The translations under genes and the position numbers were made by a program. From NCBI RefSeq assembly GCF_029968015.1, contig NZ_JASCIS010000028.1:32357-96356 (forward strand): a stretch of 64,000 nucleotides of DNA. Direction: 5' to 3'. This DNA is from Streptomyces luteolus (lineage in GTDB: Bacteria; Actinomycetota; Actinomycetes; Streptomycetales; Streptomycetaceae). Shown here piece by piece: positions 23,948-31,626 of this stretch. The notes beneath the pieces are model-generated. The model searched no databases. It was not told where the DNA came from and saw only the letters and a program-made list of their open reading frames with translations. How positions within the stretch are numbered: position 1 is the stretch's first letter; the number at the start of each line of letters is the position of its first letter.

Positions 23948-25153
23948 GTGAGCAGCAGCGGCCTCATCTACGCAGTCATTGTCGGGGCCTGGGCCGCCTA
24001 CTTGGTGCCGATGTGGCTCCGTAGGCAGGACGAGCTCAACGAAGCCCGTCCGACGGAACGCTTCAGTACCGCCATCCGCCTGCTTTCCGGGCGGGCGGGG
24101 ATGGAGCGTCGGTACGCCAAGGATCTGCGGGCGCGTACCGAAGGGGAAGAGCCCATGGCCGACCCGGACGCCGCGACGGAATCCCTCACGGGATCCGTCG
24201 ACGTCCGGGCCTTCGCCGTGTCCGAGGACGGCGAGCAGCGCGGCGAACAGCCGAGACCGCGAGAGCAGCCGCGAGAACCCCGGCAGGAGCAGCGCCCCGC
24301 GCGCCGCCCGGCCAAGGACGAGCAGGCCGCGCATGCCGCGCGCGCCGAGAGGGCCCAGCGGGCCGCGCGCTCGGAGGCCGCAGCGGCCGCCGCGCGCGCC
24401 CGGCGCACCAAGGTGCTCGCACGCCGCCGGCGTACGACGGTGGTGCTGTTCCTCGCGTTCACGCTCGGCTCGATCGTCGCGGCCGTCGGCGGCTTCGCGT
24501 TCCTGTGGGCGCCCGGCGTGCCCGCGGTGCTCCTGAGCACGTACATCGTCTACCTGCGGGCCCAGGAGCGGCGCCGCTACACGTACACGATGGACCGGCG
24601 CCGGGCCGAGGCCGCGGCGAGGCAGCTGCGGGAGCGGCGGCCCGCCGGGCGCAGGCCCGCCCCGGCCGAGAGCACGGACGAGTCGGCCGAGGAAGGTCAC
24701 GGCGCCGACCCCGCCGAGAACCCCGGCCTCTCCGCGCTCGCCGCCGACCGCCGGGCCCTGGTCGAGCAGACCGATCACGCCGAGTGGGTCGACCAGCAGC
24801 GCGAGCGGGGCCGCGGTGCGGCGCGCGGCGACAGCTGGGAGCCCGTGCCGGTGCCGCTGCCGACGTACGTCACCGCCCCGGTCGCGCCCCGCGCCACCGG
24901 CGGGATCGACCTGAGCGCCCCCGACACCTGGAGCTCGGCCCGGTCCAGCGCGGCCGGGCAGCCGAAGGAGGCGGAGGCCGAGCAGACGGCGAAGCCGGCC
25001 GAGGAGGAGCCGCGGCGGGGCACGCGCTCCGGGAGCTCCGGGAGCGAGGCGCCCGCGCGCCGGGCGGCCGCACGCCGCAGCCGCGAGCGCGGTCGCACGC
25101 CGCTCTTCGACCAGTACGCGGACGGCGACCGGCCGCGCGCGGCCAACGAGTGA
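23948..25153 (+). CDS. sepX: SepX / GlpR cell-division membrane protein
   Basis: 401 residues. N-terminal SGLIYAVIVGAWAAYLVPMWLRRQDELNEARPTERFSTAIRLL is the family signature. A basic Ala/Arg-rich region follows, then a second hydrophobic region (about residues 162-203) and a long disordered C-terminal tail. In Streptomyces SepX is needed for vegetative and sporulation septation; in Corynebacterium the counterpart GlpR recruits the MoeA-like Glp, whose gene lies in this same cluster. The GTG start sits 7 nt after TACCGT, so the mRNA may be leaderless. The family assignment rests on memory of published SepX sequences. Confidence 0.85.
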   Translation: MSSSGLIYAVIVGAWAAYLVPMWLRRQDELNEARPTERFSTAIRLLSGRAGMERRYAKDLRARTEGEEPMADPDAATESLTGSVDVRAFAVSEDGEQRGEQPRPREQPREPRQEQRPARRPAKDEQAAHAARAERAQRAARSEAAAAAARARRTKVLARRRRTTVVLFLAFTLGSIVAAVGGFAFLWAPGVPAVLLSTYIVYLRAQERRRYTYTMDRRRAEAAARQLRERRPAGRRPAPAESTDESAEEGHGADPAENPGLSALAADRRALVEQTDHAEWVDQQRERGRGAARGDSWEPVPVPLPTYVTAPVAPRATGGIDLSAPDTWSSARSSAAGQPKEAEAEQTAKPAEEEPRRGTRSGSSGSEAPARRAAARRSRERGRTPLFDQYADGDRPRAANE

Positions 25154-25240
25154 CGGCCGGGGATCTGACCAGCGCGGGAGCCGCGAGGGAACGGATTTCC
25201 AAGCACCCCGGTGAGGGTGCTAATGTTTCTCTCGTTGCAA

Positions 25241-25314
25241 GGGCCTGTGGCGCAGTCCGGTAGCGCACCTCGTTCGCATCGAGGGGGCCAGGGGTTCAAA
25301 TCCCCTCAGGTCCA
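25241..25314 (+). tRNA. tRNA-Ala(CGC)
   Basis: 74 nt folding into a full cloverleaf: acceptor GGGCCTG/CAGGTCC, anticodon stem CCTCG/CGAGG with loop TTCGCAT (anticodon CGC, reading GCG Ala), T arm AGGGG-TTCAAAT-CCCCT, discriminator A. The G3-U70 wobble pair, the alanine identity element, is present. The 3' CCA is not encoded. Confidence 0.95.
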
Positions 25315-25322
25315 CCGCAATT

Positions 25323-25356
25323 GAGAACCCCGTCGGATTCATCCGGCGGGGTTCTC
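25323..25356 (+). terminator. Terminator after tRNA-Ala
   Basis: 15-bp stem (one G-T) GAGAACCCCGTCGGA / TCCGGCGGGGTTCTC with a TTCA loop, 8 nt after the tRNA. Confidence 0.88.
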
Positions 25357-25456
25357 GCGTTGTTCGCGCACTGTCCCCGCCCCGGGACCCGGGTGGGAGC
25401 GCGGTACGGGGCGAGGTGACGGCGAGTGGGCGGCGCTCAGCCAGGAGTGAGCGGGC

Positions 25457-25936
25457 TCACAGCGGTTTGGCCATGCAGCGGCTGGAGTCGTAGTGGCGGT
25501 AGTAGCCGAACTTGGCGCAGAAGGTGTAGCCCTCGGAGGCGTAGAGGGCGATGGCCTCGGGCTGCTGGTCGCCGGTCTCCAGGACCATGCGGGTACGGCC
25601 GGCGGCGCGGGCGTCGGCCTCCAGGAGCGCGAGTATGCGGCGGGCCAGGCCCTGGCCGCGGGCCTGCTCGATCACGTACATCCGCTTGATCTCGGCGTCG
25701 CCGTCCGCGTAGCCCTCGTCGTTGGCGTCCTGGGTGCGCCAGCCGCCGGTGGCGACGGGGCGGTCGAGGGCGTCGTGGGCGAGCAGGAAGAGGCCGTGCG
25801 GGGGCTGGAACATCGACGGGGCGAGCGGGGTGGCGTCGCCCTCTTCCTCGCCGTAGCGCTGGGCGTACTCCCGCAGTACCTCGTTGCTGAGCTTGATCGC
25901 GTCGGGGTGGTCGTACGGCGTCGGTCTGATGTCCAT
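25457..25936 (-). CDS. GNAT family N-acetyltransferase
   Basis: 159 residues. The acetyl-CoA site is EIKRMYVIEQARGQGLARRILALLE, followed by LETGDQQPEAIALYASEGYTFCAKFGYYRHY. ATG 25936 has GGAG just upstream and gives the clean start MDIRPTPYDHPDAIKL. It is divergent from exonuclease III with only 29 bp between the two start codons, so the promoters must overlap. The substrate is unknown. Confidence 0.85.
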   Translation of the reverse strand: MDIRPTPYDHPDAIKLSNEVLREYAQRYGEEEGDATPLAPSMFQPPHGLFLLAHDALDRPVATGGWRTQDANDEGYADGDAEIKRMYVIEQARGQGLARRILALLEADARAAGRTRMVLETGDQQPEAIALYASEGYTFCAKFGYYRHYDSSRCMAKPL

Positions 25937-25953
25937 GCGCTCCAGTGTGCCGG

Positions 25954-25959
25954 TACCGT
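25954..25959 (+). promoter_or_regulatory. -10 element (TACCGT) of exonuclease III gene
   Basis: TACCGT ends 6 nt before the GTG at 25966, leaderless-type. Confidence 0.55.
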
Positions 25960-25965
25960 GTCGGG

Positions 25966-26757
25966 GTGCTGAATGTGACCACCGTGAACGTGAACGGGCT
26001 GCGTGCCGCCGCCAAGAAGGGCTTCGTGGAGTGGCTGGCCGCGACCGACGCCGACGCCGTGTGCCTGCAGGAAGTGCGGGCCGAGGCGGCACAGCTGCCG
26101 GACTCGGTGCGGGCGCCGGAGGGCTGGCACGTGGTGCACGCGCCCGCGGCGGCGAAGGGCCGCGCGGGTGTCTCGCTCTACACGCGGCGCGAGCCCGACC
26201 GGGTGCGGATCGGCTGGGGTTCGCAGGAGTTCGACTCCAGCGGGCGGTACGTCGAGGTGGATCTGCCGGGCGTGACGGTGGCGAGCCTGTATCTGCCCTC
26301 GGGTGAGGTCGGCACGGACCGGCAGGACGAGAAGGAGCGGTTCATGGCCGAATTCCTCGTCCACCTGCGGGAGTTGAAGGAGCTGGCCGCGGCCGACGGC
26401 CGCGAGGTCGTGGTGTGCGGCGACTGGAACATCGCCCACCAGGAGGCCGACCTCAAGAACTGGAAGGGCAACAGGAAGAACGCCGGGTTCCTGCCCGAGG
26501 AGCGGGCCTGGCTGAGCGAGGTCCTGGAGGCCTACGTCGACGTGGTGCGCGAGCTGCACCCGGACGTCGAGGGGCCGTACTCGTGGTGGTCGTACCGCGG
26601 GCGGGCCTTCGACAACGACACGGGCTGGCGGATCGACTACCAGATGGCGACGCCGGGCCTCGCGGGCAAGGCGGTCAAGGCGTACGTGGAGCGGGCCGCG
26701 ACGCACGCCGAGCGGTGGAGCGACCACGCGCCGGTGACGGTGGTCTACGACCTGTAG
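25966..26757 (+). CDS. xthA: Exodeoxyribonuclease III / AP endonuclease
   Basis: 263 residues of the EEP superfamily. NVNGLRAAAKKGFVEWL, the metal-binding Glu in VCLQEVR, GDWNIAHQEADLKNW (Asp/Asn) and the catalytic WSDHAPV (Asp-His) are all present, as is the GWRIDYQ motif. It repairs abasic sites and 3' blocking groups. The GTG at 25966 gives MLNVTTVNVNGLRAA and follows a -10 element by six bases. It converges with the MerR gene. Confidence 0.92.
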   Translation: MLNVTTVNVNGLRAAAKKGFVEWLAATDADAVCLQEVRAEAAQLPDSVRAPEGWHVVHAPAAAKGRAGVSLYTRREPDRVRIGWGSQEFDSSGRYVEVDLPGVTVASLYLPSGEVGTDRQDEKERFMAEFLVHLRELKELAAADGREVVVCGDWNIAHQEADLKNWKGNRKNAGFLPEERAWLSEVLEAYVDVVRELHPDVEGPYSWWSYRGRAFDNDTGWRIDYQMATPGLAGKAVKAYVERAATHAERWSDHAPVTVVYDL

Positions 26758-26810
26758 GGGGCGTCTCCCCGTCCCCTGGGCGCCCGGGCTCACCTGTAGA
26801 CGCCCGCGCC

Positions 26811-27473
26811 TTACGGATTGCTGAGGCGGCGGTCCATGGCCAGGGAGAGTTCCGCCTCCACGACCGCCTTCGCGAGCGGGCGCAGCTTCTCGGGGTCGGA
26901 CTCGGGGGTGTGGTCGCGCAGGATCGTCATGAACAACTCGGCCATGGCGTCGGCGTGTTCACGTACCTTGCGGCCGGCCGCGAGTACCTCGGCGAGCGGG
27001 ACGCCTTCGCGGACGAGGGCCGCCGAGACGTCGAGCAGGCGGCGGCTGATGTGCACGATCTCGTCGCCGTCGGTGCCGATGTACCCGAGGTCCAGGGCCG
27101 CCTGGAGGTTCTCCGGGGTGACCTCGCCCTCGAAGTAGTCCGCCAGTTCCTCGGGGGTGAGGCGGACCGGGGTCTCCTCGGTGGGGGCTCCGGCGAGGCC
27201 GAGGATCTCGCCGACGTCGCGGCCGGACTCGAAGGCGTCGGTGAGGTCGGCGATGGCGTTGAGGGTGTGGCCGCGTTCCAGGAGTGCGGTGATCGTGCGC
27301 AGGCGGGCCAGGTGGTGCTCGTCGTACCAGGCGATGCGGCCCTCGCGGCGGGGCGGGGGGAGCAGCTTGCGCTCGCGGTAGAAGCGCAGGGTGCGCACGG
27401 TGATGCCGGCCGCGGCGGCCAGTTCGTCCATGCGGTATTCGCGGGGGGCGCGGTTCTGCGGTTCTTCGGGCAC
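26811..27473 (-). CDS. MerR-family transcriptional regulator
   Basis: 220 residues. The N-terminal winged helix has YRMDELAAAAGITVRTLRFYRERKLLPPPRREGRIAWYDEHHLARLRTI, the MerR DNA-binding region, then a dimerisation helix and a C-terminal effector domain of unknown ligand without an obvious Cys metal site. It is divergent from the monooxygenase operon (187 bp between starts) and very likely controls it. TAGGGT lies 6 nt before its GTG. Confidence 0.88.
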   Translation of the reverse strand: MPEEPQNRAPREYRMDELAAAAGITVRTLRFYRERKLLPPPRREGRIAWYDEHHLARLRTITALLERGHTLNAIADLTDAFESGRDVGEILGLAGAPTEETPVRLTPEELADYFEGEVTPENLQAALDLGYIGTDGDEIVHISRRLLDVSAALVREGVPLAEVLAAGRKVREHADAMAELFMTILRDHTPESDPEKLRPLAKAVVEAELSLAMDRRLSNP

Positions 27474-27479
27474 GCCCCG

Positions 27480-27485
27480 ACCCTA
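27480..27485 (-). promoter_or_regulatory. -10 element (TAGGGT) of merR gene
   Basis: Minus-strand TAGGGT ends 6 nt before the GTG at 27473, leaderless-type. Confidence 0.55.
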
Positions 27486-27585
27486 TGACAAGCGCTGTGG
27501 CCCGTAAGGGGCCCGTTGAGGGGCGGTGGTCGGGCGACGGGTGGGAGTACCGGCGGTAACTTTCTTCGGTCCGACCCCTACCCAT

Positions 27586-27632
27586 GAGTAAGGAGCTGCT
27601 CTACTCTCCCAACTGCGCCAGTAATCACTGGC
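27586..27632. promoter_or_regulatory. Candidate MerR operator dyads
   Basis: An imperfect dyad at 27586-27606 (GAGTAaGGAGC-T-GCTCTACTC) and a perfect 6-bp dyad at 27617-27632 (GCCAGT-AATC-ACTGGC) lie in the divergent region, 28-75 bp before the monooxygenase start. Either could be the regulator's site. Confidence 0.4.
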
Positions 27633-27660
27633 ATAGTCGTGGAGTGCGGGAGGCGGCGGC

Positions 27661-29211
27661 ATGGCCGAGCAGGAGCGCGAGCGCGAGCACGTGCGGGTGG
27701 CGGTGATCGGGTCGGGGTTCGGCGGGCTCGGTGCCGCCGTCCGGCTGCGCCGCGAGGGCATCACCGACTTCGTCGTCCTGGAGCGGGCCGACTCGGTGGG
27801 CGGCACGTGGCGGGACAACAGCTATCCGGGGTGCGCCTGCGACGTGCCCTCGCACCTGTACTCCTTCTCGTTCGCCCCCAACCCGGACTGGCCGCGCGCC
27901 TTCTCCGGGCAGGAACACATCCGGGCGTACCTGGAGCATGTCGCGGACGTCTTCCGGCTGCGGCCGCACATCCGCTTCAACTCCGAGGTGACGCGGATGC
28001 GTTGGAACGCCGAGGAGCTGCACTGGGAGATAGAGACGGCACGCGGCAGCCGCCTCACCGCCGACGTCGTCGTCTCGGCGGCGGGGCCGCTCTCCGACCC
28101 GAAGACGCCGGACATCCCCGGCCTCGACTCCTTCGAGGGCAAGGTCTTCCACTCGGCGCGCTGGGACCACGACTACGACCTGCGCGGCAAGCGCGTCGCG
28201 ATGGTCGGCACGGGTGCGTCGGCGATCCAGATCGTGCCCGCGATCCAGCGCGAGGTCGGCAGCCTCACCCTCTTCCAGCGCACCCCGCCGTGGGTCATGC
28301 CGCGGGCCGACCGGGCCATCAGCGGCGTCGAGCGCTGGCTGCACCGGCAGCTGCCGTTCACCACGCAGGCGCGGCGCGGCGTGCTGTGGGGCATCCGGGA
28401 ACTCCAGGTGCAGGCCTTCACCAAGCGGCCGAACGAGCTGGGCATGGTCGAGTCCCTGGCCAAGGCCAACATGCGGCGCGCGATCAAGGATCCGGCGCTG
28501 CGGGCCAAGCTGACCCCGGACTACCGCATCGGCTGCAAGCGCATCCTGCTGTCCAACACGTACTACCCGGCCCTCGCGCGGCCCAACGTGGACGTCGTCG
28601 CGAGCGGTCTCACCGAGGTGCGGGGCAACACGGTCGTGGCCGCCGACGGCACCGAGGCCGAGGTCGACGCGATCATCTTCGGCACCGGCTTCCACGTCAC
28701 GGACATGCCGATCGCGGAGCGCGTCATCGGCGCCGGGGGCAGCACGCTAGCCGAGCACTGGAAGGGCGGCGTGCAGTCGATGCGCGGCGCGGCCGTCGAC
28801 GGCTTCCCCAACTTCCTGACCGTCATCGGCCCCAACACCGGGCTCGGCAACTCCTCGATGATCCTGATGATCGAGGCCCAGTTGAACTATCTCGCCGACT
28901 ACATGCGGCAGTTGGACGTCCTCGGTGGCAGGGCGGCGCTCGACGCCAGGCCCGCCGCCGTCACCTCCTGGAACGCGAAGGTCCAGGAGCGGATGAAGCG
29001 CACCGTGTGGAACACCGGCGGCTGCACCAGCTGGTACCTCGACGAGAACGGTGTCAACACCACCGTCTGGCCCGGCACCACCACCGAGTTCCGCGCGGCC
29101 ACGAAGCGCGTGGACCTCGGGGAGTACGAGGTCGTACGGCCGCCCAAGGACGCCGGGACGGACCGGCCTTCCGGGAAGGGCCGCAAGAAGAAGGTCGAGG
29201 CCGGAGCATGA
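27661..29211 (+). CDS. Flavin-containing monooxygenase, Baeyer-Villiger type
   Basis: 516 residues. The first Rossmann motif is VIGSGFGGLGAAVRL, then GGTWRDNSYPGCACDVPSHLY, the Baeyer-Villiger fingerprint FEGKVFHSARWD (from F158), and the NADPH-binding GTGASAIQ. It would insert oxygen into a ketone to give an ester or lactone. GGGAGG precedes the ATG. It is first in a three-gene operon, each gene overlapping the next by ATGA. Gene order (monooxygenase, hydrolase, SDR) recalls the mycobacterial mymA operon start. Confidence 0.9.
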   Translation: MAEQEREREHVRVAVIGSGFGGLGAAVRLRREGITDFVVLERADSVGGTWRDNSYPGCACDVPSHLYSFSFAPNPDWPRAFSGQEHIRAYLEHVADVFRLRPHIRFNSEVTRMRWNAEELHWEIETARGSRLTADVVVSAAGPLSDPKTPDIPGLDSFEGKVFHSARWDHDYDLRGKRVAMVGTGASAIQIVPAIQREVGSLTLFQRTPPWVMPRADRAISGVERWLHRQLPFTTQARRGVLWGIRELQVQAFTKRPNELGMVESLAKANMRRAIKDPALRAKLTPDYRIGCKRILLSNTYYPALARPNVDVVASGLTEVRGNTVVAADGTEAEVDAIIFGTGFHVTDMPIAERVIGAGGSTLAEHWKGGVQSMRGAAVDGFPNFLTVIGPNTGLGNSSMILMIEAQLNYLADYMRQLDVLGGRAALDARPAAVTSWNAKVQERMKRTVWNTGGCTSWYLDENGVNTTVWPGTTTEFRAATKRVDLGEYEVVRPPKDAGTDRPSGKGRKKKVEAGA

Positions 29212-30152
29212 GCCGGCTGACCCACGTCGCATCCGGGCCCTACGCCCCGCCCGCCGCCGCCCGCGAGCTCACCGCGGTCTCCGCGGACGGCTCCCGCCTC
29301 CACGTCGAGATGCACGGCCCCCTCGACGACCCCGCGGCTCCCGTCGTGGTGCTCGCCCACGGCTGGACCTGCTCGACCGCCTTCTGGGCCGCGCAGATAC
29401 GGGAGTTGGCGCGCGATCACCGTGTCATCGCGTACGACCAGCGCGGGCACGGGCGCAGCCCGGCGGCCCCCGACGCCTCCGGCTACAGCGCGCGGGCGCT
29501 CGCCGACGACCTGGAGGCGGTGCTCGGCGCGGCCCTCGCGCCCGGCGAGAAGGCCGTGCTCGTGGGGCACTCCATGGGCGGTATGACGCTGATGGCCGCT
29601 GCCGGGCGGGCGAAGCTGAAGGAGCACGCCGCCGCCGTACTGCTCTGCAGCACCGGCGGCTGGAACCTCCTCGACGAGGCGACCGTCGTCCCGATGCGCG
29701 CGGGCAAGCTGCGCACGAGGCTCACCAAGGCCGTGCTCGGCTCGCGGGCCCCGCTCGGGCCGGTCACACCCGTCGGGAAGAAGGTGCTGCGGTTCGCGAC
29801 CATGGGCCCCGGCTCGGCGCCGGACAAGGTCGAGGCCTGCGCCCGGATCGTGCACGCCTGCCCGCGCCTCGTGCGGTACGGCTGGTCGCACGTACTGGAG
29901 ACGCTCGATCTGGCCGCGGACGTACGGCGGTTGACCGCGCCGACCGCCGTGCTCGTCGGCACCGTCGACCGGCTGACGCCCGCCGTGCACTCCCGGGCCC
30001 TGGTCGCCGCGCTGCCGAACTGCGTGGGCCTCACCGAGCTGCCGGGACTCGGCCACATGACCCCGGTGGAGGCGCCGGGGGCGGTCAGCGGGAAGATCCG
30101 GGAACTCGTCGGTACGTACGTACGGAACGAAAAGGTCAGGGAGGGCGCATGA
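29208..30152 (+). CDS. Alpha/beta hydrolase
   Basis: 314 residues. VVLAHGWTCSTAFW (oxyanion region), nucleophile Ser122 in VGHSMGGMT, Asp in VGTVDRLTP and His in LPGLGHMTPVE complete the triad. As the second gene of the operon it is well placed to hydrolyse the ester made by the monooxygenase. The start overlaps the upstream stop (ATGA). Confidence 0.88.
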   Translation: MSRLTHVASGPYAPPAAARELTAVSADGSRLHVEMHGPLDDPAAPVVVLAHGWTCSTAFWAAQIRELARDHRVIAYDQRGHGRSPAAPDASGYSARALADDLEAVLGAALAPGEKAVLVGHSMGGMTLMAAAGRAKLKEHAAAVLLCSTGGWNLLDEATVVPMRAGKLRTRLTKAVLGSRAPLGPVTPVGKKVLRFATMGPGSAPDKVEACARIVHACPRLVRYGWSHVLETLDLAADVRRLTAPTAVLVGTVDRLTPAVHSRALVAALPNCVGLTELPGLGHMTPVEAPGAVSGKIRELVGTYVRNEKVREGA

Positions 30153-31024
30153 GCAAGGTCAGCCTGGAAGGGCAGGTCGCCGTCGTCACCGGGGCGGCGC
30201 GCGGCGTGGGTGAGCTGCTCGCCCGCAAGCTGTCGGCGCGCGGGGCCAAGGTCGCGCTGGTCGGCCTCGAACCGGACGAGCTGAAGCTGGTCTCGGAGCG
30301 GCTGCACAGCGAGAGCGACTACTGGCACGCCGACGTCACCGACCACGAGGCCATGGCGCGGGTCGCGCAGGAGGTCAAGGAGCGGTTCGGGAAGGTCGAC
30401 ATCGTCGTCGCCAACGCGGGTGTGGCCAGCGGCGGTCCGTTCACCGAGTCCGACCCGGTGGCGTGGCGGCGGGTGATCGAGGTCAACCTGATCGGCTCCG
30501 CGGTGACCGGCCGCGCGTTCCTGCCGGTCCTGATGGAGTCGCGCGGCTACCTGCTGCAGATCGCCTCGCTCGCGGCGCTCACTCCGGCGCCGATGATGAG
30601 CGCGTACTGCGCGTCCAAGTCCGGCGTGGAGGCGTACGCGCACTCGCTGCGCGCCGAGGTCGGCTACAAGGGCGTGAAGGTCGGCGTGGGCTACCTGTCG
30701 TGGACCGACACCGACATGGTGCGCGGGGCGGACTCGGACGACGTGATGCGGGAGCTGCGGCAGCGGCTTCCGTGGCCGTCGAACAAGACGTACCCGCTCG
30801 GGCCTGCCGTGGACCGGATCGTGGCGGGGATCGAGCGGCGCTCGGCGCATGTGTACGCGCAGTGGTGGCTGCGCGGGATGCAGTCCCTGCGGGGGTATCT
30901 GCCGGGGGTCATCGCTACCGTCGGGCAGCGGGAGATGCGGAGGTTCGAGCCTCGGCTCGGGGAGGTTTCGCGGGGGCTCGTCGGAGCGGGGGGTGCGGCG
31001 GACGACGCTGCCCGTCGGGGCTGA
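30149..31024 (+). CDS. Short-chain dehydrogenase/reductase
   Basis: 291 residues. Cofactor motif TGAARGVGE, NAGVASGG, catalytic Ser in LQIASLAAL and Y153-xxx-K157 (YCASK). Third gene of the operon, overlapping the hydrolase by ATGA; it could oxidise the alcohol released by the hydrolase. The C-terminal extension (about 50 residues, WWLRGMQSLRGYLPGVIATVGQREM) is longer than in minimal SDRs. Confidence 0.88.
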   Translation: MSKVSLEGQVAVVTGAARGVGELLARKLSARGAKVALVGLEPDELKLVSERLHSESDYWHADVTDHEAMARVAQEVKERFGKVDIVVANAGVASGGPFTESDPVAWRRVIEVNLIGSAVTGRAFLPVLMESRGYLLQIASLAALTPAPMMSAYCASKSGVEAYAHSLRAEVGYKGVKVGVGYLSWTDTDMVRGADSDDVMRELRQRLPWPSNKTYPLGPAVDRIVAGIERRSAHVYAQWWLRGMQSLRGYLPGVIATVGQREMRRFEPRLGEVSRGLVGAGGAADDAARRG

Positions 31025-31057
31025 GGTCGCACGTCATGTGACCGTCGTCGTGGGGCT

Positions 31058-31112
31058 GTGCCCACCCTCCCCCAAGCTCTCGGCTTCGCTCGAGCAGGGG
31101 GGACCCCCATCG
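31058..31112. repeat. Streptomyces-type dispersed repeat
   Basis: CCTCCCCCAAGCTCTCGGCT followed by TCGCTCGAGCAGGGGGGACCCCCA. I recall this sequence as a common intergenic repeat of Streptomyces genomes. The C-runs and G-runs can pair. Confidence 0.6.
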
Positions 31113-31144
31113 CCCTGCGGAACATCTGCCCACAGCAGTGCAGA

Positions 31145-31179
31145 AAGGTGCGCCCGTACGTTTCGTACGGGCGCACCTT
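31145..31179. terminator. Bidirectional hairpin terminator
   Basis: Perfect 16-bp arms (AAGGTGCGCCCGTACG and complement) with TTT loop between convergent genes (SDR and QRG-repeat protein). Confidence 0.88.
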
Positions 31180-31198
31180 CACGTGCCTGCGGCGAGCG

Positions 31199-31525
31199 TC
31201 AGGACTCGTAGTTCTGGTTGAACCGGTCCTGCTGTTCCTGCGTCGTGCGCTCGCGTTCGTCGCGGAGGTCCGAGTTGCGCTCCGAGGCCTGCTCGCGGGC
31301 CTGCTGGCCGCGCTGCGGGTCCTGCTGACCGCGCTGCTGCTCCTGCTGGCCGCGCTGGGGCTGCTGCTGACCGCGCTGCGGGTCCTGCTGGCCGCGCTGG
31401 GGCTGCTGTTGACCGCGCTGCGGCTGCTGGCCGCGCTGCGGGGTCTCTTCCTTCGAGCCCATCGCGTCCTTGGCCTTGTTGCGGAGCTCTTCGGACTTCT
31501 CGTTGAACTGGTCCTTCATGCCCAT
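31199..31525 (-). CDS. Gln/Arg/Gly-repeat protein, possible stress protein
   Basis: 108 residues, no membrane segment. N-terminal MGMKDQFNEKSEELRNKAKDAMGSKEE resembles the helical start of CsbD-like or LEA-like small stress proteins. The centre is about seven copies of PQRGQQ(Q/D), encoded by near-identical 18-21-bp DNA repeats, and the C-terminus is acidic and basic helix (RNSDLRDERERTTQEQQDRFNQNYES). The composition predicts a disordered, hydrophilic protein. AGGAG precedes the ATG. Function unknown; a desiccation or osmotic role is only a guess. Confidence 0.68.
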   Translation of the reverse strand: MGMKDQFNEKSEELRNKAKDAMGSKEETPQRGQQPQRGQQQPQRGQQDPQRGQQQPQRGQQEQQRGQQDPQRGQQAREQASERNSDLRDERERTTQEQQDRFNQNYES

Positions 31526-31626
31526 GTGTTTTCACTCCTGGGAAGTGGTGGGGTGGGGCGAGACTCAGCCTTGCACGGGGGGATGAAAGCCGCATTTCGA
31601 TCTGTCGCACTCCGTTACCGGCCAGG

